This document shows, piece by piece, positions 16,887 through 21,603 of a stretch of DNA of 21,603 nucleotides; the first letter of the stretch is position 1, and every line of letters starts with the position of its first letter. Position numbers and translations under genes: made by a program. This DNA comes from S010-25 sp964466455 (GTDB lineage Bacteria; Pseudomonadota; Gammaproteobacteria; SZUA-229): the NCBI GenBank assembly GCA_964466455.1, contig CAYXNL010000040.1:1-21603 (forward strand). Reading direction: 5' to 3'. The notes below the pieces were generated by a model. It was not told the DNA's origin, did not search any database, and was given only the letters and a program-made list of their open reading frames with translations.

Positions 16887-17549
16887 TCATTCACTGTATT
16901 TTTTTGAAGCTGTTATCGTAATACTTTCGAATTCCGCTTTCAGCCAGCGGAATATCATCTTTCGTGCATACGGTTCTGCCCGGTCATCGGCATGGTCACT
17001 ATTATGGCGCATCATCGTCAGGACCAGTTCAATTTTAACGGTATCAGGGGTGTAATGGCTGATCAGTTTCTCACTGGCACCGGCCTGATTTGGCCGAACT
17101 TTTGGCATATTAAACGCAAGCGTCTGAATCGACAGAAACTGCACGGACGAAAAAATTGACTGTAGTTTTTTCTGTATAATTTCACGTACAAGTTTTGCTA
17201 CCAGCCAGGACACCTGTTCGGCTGATTCAATTAATTGAGGATCAATATTATTATGGGTTTTAAAAAACTCAATTGCCGGGTAATAGGCAGTTCTATTCTC
17301 TGTCTCATATTGTATGGCTATTTCAGCCAGTGCGCGACCGATAATATTTACAGAACAGGGTAAATACTGCAATAAATCCGTTGTTTTTAAGCGCACATCC
17401 AGAGTAAGCAGAACCTTATCAAGGCGCATATTTNNNNNNNNNNNNNNNNNNNNNNNNNNNNNNNNNNNNNNNNNNNNNNNNNNNNNNNNNNNNNNNNNNN
17501 NNNNNNNNNNNNNNNNNNNNNNNNNNNNNNNNNCATATTTGTCAGCCAT
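16887..17549 (-). CDS. Unrecognised protein at the end of the MoxR/VWA/DsrS operon, interrupted by an assembly gap
   Basis: I do not recognise this protein. A start (MADKY, ATG 17547-17549) lies five nt after the stop of the DsrS-like gene. Sequence then disappears into the N-run and resumes as about 182 C-terminal codons ending at 16887. The visible part begins NMRLDKVLLTLDVRLKTTDL. It contains helical-looking segments (VNIIGRALAEIAIQYETENR; AEQVSWLVAKLVREIIQKKL), then FLSIQTLAFNMPKVRPNQAG, and a basic/aromatic region ARKMIFRWLKAEFESI near the end. There is no signal peptide or membrane segment in the visible part, so it is probably cytoplasmic. The two fragments being one gene is an inference from strand, operon order and compatible frame; with unknown gap size the frame match is not strong evidence. 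It is likely translationally coupled to the DsrS-like gene. Confidence 0.6.
   Translation of the reverse strand: MADKYXXXXXXXXXXXXXXXXXXXXXXXXXXXXXXXXXXNMRLDKVLLTLDVRLKTTDLLQYLPCSVNIIGRALAEIAIQYETENRTAYYPAIEFFKTHNNIDPQLIESAEQVSWLVAKLVREIIQKKLQSIFSSVQFLSIQTLAFNMPKVRPNQAGASEKLISHYTPDTVKIELVLTMMRHNSDHADDRAEPYARKMIFRWLKAEFESITITASKKYSE
17434..17533. other. Assembly gap (100 N) inside the unrecognised operon gene
   Basis: Exactly 100 N. Both flanks carry the same 7-mer on the plus strand: CATATTT ends the left flank (17427-17433) and begins the right flank (17534-17540). That could be a short overlap of the two contigs or coincidence in AT-rich DNA. True gap size is unknown. Confidence 0.98.
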
Positions 17550-17554
17550 ATTTA

Positions 17555-18685
17555 TCAGTCACGTAATATCTGTAGTTGTTCAAAAATCGGATCACTGACT
17601 GATTTTATTTTTTTACGCATAACGCTACCAATAGCATCGCTATGTGCAAAAATTGGATCAACCAGCTTCACACTTAAACAGGAAAGAACCAGCATAGCAC
17701 GAAGGTAACATTTTATTTTTTCTGCATACTCGCCGACCCTGTCTATCTGTAACAGTTGTTGTATTTCCTTCCGGTCACTGCAACAGATCTCATCCACCTG
17801 TGCGCAAATTATATCAATATTATTTTCACAGAAACATTCCGGTCTGATAGTCGTGAAATATGCGGAAATTGCATCCAGCAGAGATACGACGACATCCTGA
17901 TTCCCTGGTTTTTTTAACGCTTCGTCGACTGTATATAAAAATGCCTGGCCTGTGGCTGAAAGAAGTTTTTCCAGCAATATTGCATAGGGATTACCAGCAT
18001 TAATCAAAGTAGCTAAATTTTCTTTTAACCGATTATGTAAGGGATGTGATGGTATATCAAGTGGCAAATTATCAGCACAGGCATGCAGAAATCCCACATA
18101 AAAGCTGCGTTTCATTTTTGCCTTTTTCCACAACCTTTCTTTTTCCTGATGAGTAATCAAACCCGGCTGTAATACCCGACTAACAGACTCAATGAGATCT
18201 TTATGATCTGCTTCAAACGGCAAAAACTCAAGCAGAAAATCTGCCAGTTCTTTCCCTGTTCGTCCTTCAGCTACCGCTTTTTTTTCCAGCATACGCCGTG
18301 CGTTTTCTGCTGTTGGCATCGCCCACCATGCTCTGGCGGCAAGCTCATCGGTCAACCCTGGGGCATGCACAACAGCAACAACCGCTTCAGGCTCACCCAG
18401 CAGCAACATCTGCGCCAGACTTTCATCACGTGCCTGTCCCATTCGAGTCCAGTGTTTGAGGAAAATCGGATACCCTCCCAGTGATCCCATAACGTGCGTA
18501 CTAAACAGTATTTTAATTTCCCTGATATAAGGGTCATCTTTGCCAATCGGATTTAGTGGAATTTTTGCTTCACCTTTCGCAGTAAGCGCAAAAACAGTCA
18601 TTTTTGATTCATCTATACGTATCGCATAAAGCTCCTGCGTAAACAAAACATTAAGACGTAAACTATCTTCTGCAGAGAGCGCCAT
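17555..18685 (-). CDS. dsrS: DsrS-like protein (sulfur metabolism-associated)
   Basis: This 376-residue soluble protein (about 42 kDa) has no signal peptide or membrane segments. From memory it matches the DsrS family, first named for the last gene of the Allochromatium vinosum dsr cluster. DsrS is a cytoplasmic protein of unknown biochemical role linked to oxidation of stored sulfur. Segments I associate with the family are the start MALSAEDSLRLNVLF, the stretch GSLGGYPIFLKHWTRMGQAR, EAVVAVVHAPGLTDELAARA, WWAMPTAENARRMLEKKAVA and FLPFEADHKDLIESVSRVLQ. The C-terminal half carries several cysteines (ECFCENNIDIICAQVDEICC). It lies 29 nt after the VWA gene and 5 nt before the unrecognised gene, so it is part of that operon and is not beside dsrAB here. 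The family call rests on recall, not a search. Confidence 0.65.
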   Translation of the reverse strand: MALSAEDSLRLNVLFTQELYAIRIDESKMTVFALTAKGEAKIPLNPIGKDDPYIREIKILFSTHVMGSLGGYPIFLKHWTRMGQARDESLAQMLLLGEPEAVVAVVHAPGLTDELAARAWWAMPTAENARRMLEKKAVAEGRTGKELADFLLEFLPFEADHKDLIESVSRVLQPGLITHQEKERLWKKAKMKRSFYVGFLHACADNLPLDIPSHPLHNRLKENLATLINAGNPYAILLEKLLSATGQAFLYTVDEALKKPGNQDVVVSLLDAISAYFTTIRPECFCENNIDIICAQVDEICCSDRKEIQQLLQIDRVGEYAEKIKCYLRAMLVLSCLSVKLVDPIFAHSDAIGSVMRKKIKSVSDPIFEQLQILRD

Positions 18686-18714
18686 AAAATCTACTCACTA
18701 TTTTAAGCATGGTA

Positions 18715-19974
18715 TTAATTTAACTGCACCCGTACACCAAAAGGCACTTTTGCCTTACCCTTTACCAGCCATGTTACCGGAAAATCCGGTTCATCATCTG
18801 GAAAAAAACCTTCTGCATCGGTAAAATAAACCAACAGATCCGGCACTTTATCCTGCGCTGTCGCCCATTCAAATACCGGTTTAAAGCTGGTACCACCGCC
18901 ACCACGTATTTTAATATCGAAGCGGAAGTTATCCCAGGCTTCAAATATCCACGGACAGCCATAATTTAATTTCGAGTCACAGGTCAACAGGGTTACACTG
19001 GCTCGTACCTGACTTTTAATGGCATTAATTTCAGAAATAAATTCTTCTATTTCTTCTGCACTAATCGAACCACTGGTATCTACTGCCACCACAATACTGG
19101 TTTCATTACTACGCATACTCGGATAAATTGCCGGGTCGCCACGTCGCGTGGAGGGTCGGGCATAACTGTAATCTTCCCGTGCGGTGGCAGTCATATAGCG
19201 TGCCAGCAACATACGCCAGGGAAGTTTTGGCTGGAGCAGGTGATCGACCATACGCGCCATTTCACCCTCGAGTTTCCCCGACTGTAACGCCTGTTGAGCC
19301 GCGCCAGCAAGACGCTGATCCCATTGTAGACTTAAATCATCTTCCTCCTGTACCGACATACCAGCAGGTTGCTGGGCAAGCCCGCCCTTGCCTGCATCTT
19401 CTCTGGAATTATCCTGTTTTCCCTGACCCTGCGTTTGCTCATCATTCCGTTTTTCTTTTTCCTTGCCGCCGCCGCTCTGGTTCTGCCTAGATTGATCCTC
19501 ATCATTATCGGCTTCCTCACTTTGCTGCTTATTTTCCAGATCATGCTCACCACCGTTTTCATTATCTTCCAGGCAGGGATAAATTTCTTCCGCAGTCATT
19601 CCTTCGTATTCGCGAAGATGCATGGCATCGGGAACGGGTGTTAATCCATCCTTGATTAACAGTGGATTAATGGCGTAATCGCAGGCCAGGTCCCAACGGT
19701 GTTTTACCCGATGACCGCGGCGATGAAAATGAGACAGAGCACAATGCAACGCTTCATGCGACAGAGAAAACTGTGTCTGCTCGGCATTCAGTGCATCAAT
19801 ATAATCGACATTGTAATAAAAAGTTTTCCCGTCACTAAATGTGGTCTCACACCATTTCGGGTCACCGGCAACCATTGACAGACGCAAAACCAGCGCGCCG
19901 AGAAACGGCTTATCCAGAATCAACCTGGTTCTGGCCGCAGCAAGTTTCTGTTCTACATCGGGGTAATCGCTCAT
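18715..19974 (-). CDS. DUF2201-type putative metallopeptidase with C-terminal VWA-like domain
   Basis: This 419-residue cytoplasmic protein is in three parts. Residues 1-135 form the DUF2201 N-terminal domain with a zinc-type HEALH (73-77) in FSLSHEALHCALSHFHRRGH, followed by WDLACDYAINPLLI, a possible further ligand region. Residues 136-205 are a highly charged low-complexity linker rich in E, D, Q, K, N and G. Residues 290-419 are a VWA-like domain with metal-ion adhesion residues D299-T-S-G-S303, T362 in GGGGTSF and D386 in YFTDAEG. Proteins of this kind usually sit beside a MoxR-type ATPase, as here (86 nt downstream of it), and are thought to act with it in assembling or remodelling a target complex. 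No clear ribosome site is seen before the ATG. The substrate is unknown. Confidence 0.88.
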   Translation of the reverse strand: MSDYPDVEQKLAAARTRLILDKPFLGALVLRLSMVAGDPKWCETTFSDGKTFYYNVDYIDALNAEQTQFSLSHEALHCALSHFHRRGHRVKHRWDLACDYAINPLLIKDGLTPVPDAMHLREYEGMTAEEIYPCLEDNENGGEHDLENKQQSEEADNDEDQSRQNQSGGGKEKEKRNDEQTQGQGKQDNSREDAGKGGLAQQPAGMSVQEEDDLSLQWDQRLAGAAQQALQSGKLEGEMARMVDHLLQPKLPWRMLLARYMTATAREDYSYARPSTRRGDPAIYPSMRSNETSIVVAVDTSGSISAEEIEEFISEINAIKSQVRASVTLLTCDSKLNYGCPWIFEAWDNFRFDIKIRGGGGTSFKPVFEWATAQDKVPDLLVYFTDAEGFFPDDEPDFPVTWLVKGKAKVPFGVRVQLN

Positions 19975-20060
19975 AATATTTTAAGCCGCAAAAAATGCAA
20001 AGGAAAAACTTTTCCAGTTTTAAACATTCACGTCCCTTGCTTTATTTGCAGGCAGTGTTT

Positions 20061-21101
20061 TTAATACAACATTAAATCGGCAATTTTATCTGCCCACACG
20101 GCAAATTCCGGCACGCTGAAGAGTTCCTGACCGATGGCACGGTGCATGTCCGATACCAGCATTACCCCCATTTCCCGTTGTGGAAAGCTATTGGCATAAT
20201 TCAGGATATTGCCATGTACCCTGCATGCGTCATCGTTATCTTTTGCACGGATAGCACGACCGACCAGAGCAGTGGCAACCGCATATTGCAGATCAATATC
20301 TATCGGTGTGTCCACACTTTCACCGTTAACAATAGCGTCTAGATCCGGCATCTGGTCGAGACTGGCGATAAATGCCGCCAGTTCGATGCCGGCAGCTTTA
20401 CCAACACAGGCCTGCAATGCGCCGGAAAACAGTTCGGGATGGTCACCAAATTTGTGCAGCGCTCGATGGGCAAATTCCCACGAGCGTGGCGAAGGAAAAG
20501 CCGCTGGATTCTGTGCTGGATCAAATTCAAATAACAGATCCTGACGAAAACGTAAAAAGGCAATCACCCGCTCATCAATGCCATTGGCATAGGCCCAGTT
20601 TACCCAGTCATCCAGGTTTATATCCACCTCATAATGGGAAAACCGGTTTGCCAGTGGCGATGGCATACTGTAGGTAACTCCGCGATCACCCTGACGATTG
20701 CCGGCAGCAATAATTGCCCAGCCAGCAGGAACTTCATATTCACCCAGTTTCCGGTCAAGAATAAGCTGGTACGCAGCAGCCGATACACTTGGTGGTGCCG
20801 AGGTAATTTCATCCAGAAATAGAATACCCTGTTCACCATGGCGTGTCGCATTCGGTAGCATGGATGGAATGGCCCATTCCACCACATCACCCCGACGAAA
20901 AGGGATTCCTCGCAGGTCACTGGGCTCCATTTGTGACAGACGAATATCAATAAGTGGGGTATTTTGTATTTCAGCCACCTGCGCCACCATCTGTGACTTC
21001 CCAACACCGGGAGCACCCCACAACATCACCGGAGTGTGGTGACCGCTCTGGGTACTGATATATTCCTTTTCAATTACGGTTAATAAGTGGGCTGGGCGCA
21101 T
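20061..21101 (-). CDS. MoxR-type AAA+ ATPase
   Basis: This 346-residue ATPase is the first gene of the operon and presumed partner of the VWA protein that follows. Visible motifs are Walker A GAPGVGKS (29-36), a MoxR-type segment RLSQMEPSDLRGIPF (54-68), Walker B GILFLDE (92-98), sensor 1 AAGN (132-135) and an arginine-finger region PLANRFSHYEV (149-159). A helical C-terminal domain ends AVWADKIADLMLY. MoxR/VWA pairs are known as chaperone-like systems for metal-cofactor insertion or complex activation (for example CbbQ/CbbO with Rubisco). The DUF2201 partner separates this pair from CbbQO. AAAGG lies upstream of the ATG at 21101, and a strong promoter is seen at 21142-21170. Confidence 0.92.
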   Translation of the reverse strand: MRPAHLLTVIEKEYISTQSGHHTPVMLWGAPGVGKSQMVAQVAEIQNTPLIDIRLSQMEPSDLRGIPFRRGDVVEWAIPSMLPNATRHGEQGILFLDEITSAPPSVSAAAYQLILDRKLGEYEVPAGWAIIAAGNRQGDRGVTYSMPSPLANRFSHYEVDINLDDWVNWAYANGIDERVIAFLRFRQDLLFEFDPAQNPAAFPSPRSWEFAHRALHKFGDHPELFSGALQACVGKAAGIELAAFIASLDQMPDLDAIVNGESVDTPIDIDLQYAVATALVGRAIRAKDNDDACRVHGNILNYANSFPQREMGVMLVSDMHRAIGQELFSVPEFAVWADKIADLMLY

Positions 21102-21141
21102 TTTAGTACTGCCTTTAGAATTATTATGAATTATTTCCGTA

Positions 21142-21170
21142 TTATAGAAAGTACGTTACATGTCATCAAA
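21142..21170 (-). promoter_or_regulatory. Sigma-70 promoter for the MoxR-VWA-DsrS operon
   Basis: On the minus strand TTGATG (21165-21170, four of six matches) and TATAAT (21142-21147, perfect) are separated by exactly 17 nt. The predicted transcript start is near 21135, giving a leader of about 34 nt to the MoxR ATG. It is the best-looking promoter in the window and overlaps the 3' part of the Sel1-repeat remnant. Confidence 0.7.
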
Positions 21171-21268
21171 ACCAGCCAGTTTATACAGCCGTTTTGCTTC
21201 CTGCGGATTTTTTTCTATGCCATTACCTTCCTGATACATCATTTTTCTGCCTTTTTTAGCTAATAATT
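21156..21268 (-). pseudogene. Remnant of a Sel1-repeat protein
   Basis: The minus-strand frame reads QLLAKKGRKMMYQEGNG, then IEKNPQEAKRLY, a clear partial Sel1-repeat pattern (xxYxxGxGVxxNxxEAxxLYxxA). In this frame the similarity stops after RLY. If one base is restored in the run TATAACTG, it continues as KLAGFDDM and then a stop at 21157-21159, giving the expected KRLYKLA of a Sel1 unit. A stop (TAA) lies just upstream of QLL, so only one repeat survives. It therefore looks like a decayed 3' end of a Sel1-repeat gene with a single-base deletion, or a sequencing indel. Sel1 proteins are protein-protein scaffold or signalling proteins; no function is expected from this piece. Confidence 0.55.
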
Positions 21269-21294
21269 GTTACATATTGTTAAAAAATATGTAA
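21262..21294. repeat. Inverted-repeat site, copy 1 (TTACATA...TATGTAA)
   Basis: AATAATTGTTACATA (21262-21276) begins this site. TTACATA (21270-21276) is inverted as TATGTAA (21288-21294) with an 11-nt spacer. The same 15-mer recurs at 21354-21368 with the same following half-site, so the pair is unlikely to be random. It may be a binding site or mobile-element end; no protein is indicated. Confidence 0.5.
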
Positions 21295-21353
21295 GAAATC
21301 ATATCTTATTGTTTACTATAGGTTTTTTGTGTGTTTTTACTGTTTTTTACAAA

Positions 21354-21387
21354 AATAATTGTTACATAACGACCTATAATTATGTAA
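21354..21387. repeat. Inverted-repeat site, copy 2 (TTACATA...TATGTAA)
   Basis: AATAATTGTTACATA (21354-21368) is a perfect 15-bp direct repeat of copy 1, offset by 92 bp. TTACATA (21362-21368) is inverted as TATGTAA (21381-21387) with a 12-nt spacer, and both copies continue with GAA after TATGTAA. The two sites lie between the Sel1 remnant and the unrecognised plus-strand frame; the rest of 21295-21508 shows no convincing gene. Confidence 0.5.
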
Positions 21388-21508
21388 GAATTTTAAGCTC
21401 TGTACGGTGCCACTCCCAAGAAAGCGGTACAAAAGTAGTACAAAAACACTACAATATATTGAAATCCTATAATCACTTAAATACTGCAACGCAATAATAC
21501 CAAATATC

Positions 21509-21603
21509 ATGGCAATATATTTCACTGACGGGACTATACGCAATATGCGTAAACCTTATAAACCAACAACTATTGCGGGCATTGGGCATCAGCGTGGAAT
21601 AAG
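21509..21603 (+). CDS. Start of an unrecognised reading frame (3' end outside window)
   Basis: An ATG at 21509 opens a frame that stays open to the window edge: MAIYFTDGTIRNMRKPYKPT followed by TIAGIGHQRGI. I do not recognise it. No Shine-Dalgarno sequence is visible before the ATG. A TATAAT at 21468-21473 could be a -10 box but has no good -35. The frame is open back to about 21473. With only 31 residues visible it may be a real gene start or chance; its composition (basic, with Gly and Pro, low hydrophobicity) is compatible with coding. Confidence 0.35.
   Translation, partial: MAIYFTDGTIRNMRKPYKPTTIAGIGHQRGI

Noticed and set aside
19369..19644. 91-residue hydrophobic plus-strand frame opposite the VWA gene
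   Set aside because: It is the antisense of the acidic low-complexity linker (E/D/Q-rich codons read backwards give L/I/F/V-rich sequence), so it is a shadow of the VWA gene.
19986..20012. Hairpin GGAAA/TTTCC between the MoxR and VWA genes as a terminator
   Set aside because: The stem is short and all A/T apart from two G-C pairs, and operon continuity argues against termination there.
20061..21101. CbbQ of a CbbQO Rubisco activase system
   Set aside because: The partner gene is a DUF2201/VWA protein with HEALH and not CbbO, and no Rubisco genes are present.
21267..21497. 76-residue plus-strand frame across the repeat region
   Set aside because: It runs through the twin inverted repeats, has AT-driven composition and resembles no protein I know; the minus-strand frame overlapping it is likewise hydrophobic by composition.

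Overview
The window looks like chromosomal DNA from a gammaproteobacterium of moderate to low G+C. Three things suggest this: the gene order recA-recX-alaS, an exosortase-A (XrtA/PEP-CTERM) type exopolysaccharide locus, and a DsrS-like gene. DsrS is otherwise known from dsr-dependent sulfur oxidisers, so a sulfur-oxidising lineage is likely, but genus cannot be fixed. The sequence is a scaffold. Two runs of exactly 100 N (14668-14767 and 17434-17533) are assembly gaps of probably unknown true size, and each cuts a gene.

Region 1 (1-2225, minus strand): the 5' end of alaS, then recX and recA, transcribed right to left. Between recX and alaS lies a 108-bp nested inverted repeat (380-487) that looks like a dispersed intergenic element or bidirectional terminator. 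Region 2 (2226-14667, minus strand): an exopolysaccharide locus. In transcription order it runs: Wza/EpsE-type export protein (cut by the gap), outer-membrane beta-barrel protein, Wzz-type chain-length protein, a CpsD/BY-kinase-like protein, fused ATP sulfurylase/APS kinase, the TPR lipoprotein PrsT, the histidine kinase PrsK and the sigma-54-type response regulator PrsR. Together these would export polysaccharide and control its length and expression. The exosortase, glycosyltransferases and PEP-CTERM substrates are not in the window. Two enzymes here have lost diagnostic residues. The kinase lacks the P-loop lysine and a tyrosine tail. The sulfurylase half of the fused enzyme lacks its signature active-site motifs, while its APS kinase half looks intact.

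Region 3 (14768-16838, plus strand): dapC (5' end lost in the gap) and dapD, two steps of the succinylase branch of lysine/diaminopimelate synthesis. Region 4 (16887-21243, minus strand): a compact operon of MoxR-type AAA+ ATPase, DUF2201 metallopeptidase-like/VWA protein, DsrS-like protein and an unrecognised protein cut by the second gap. A good sigma-70 promoter precedes it, lying inside the remnant of a Sel1-repeat gene. The pairing of a MoxR/VWA couple with DsrS is the most interesting system-level observation.

Region 5 (21244-21603): AT-rich DNA with two copies of a 15-bp repeat, each opening an inverted-repeat site, and then the start of an unrecognised plus-strand reading frame that runs off the window.
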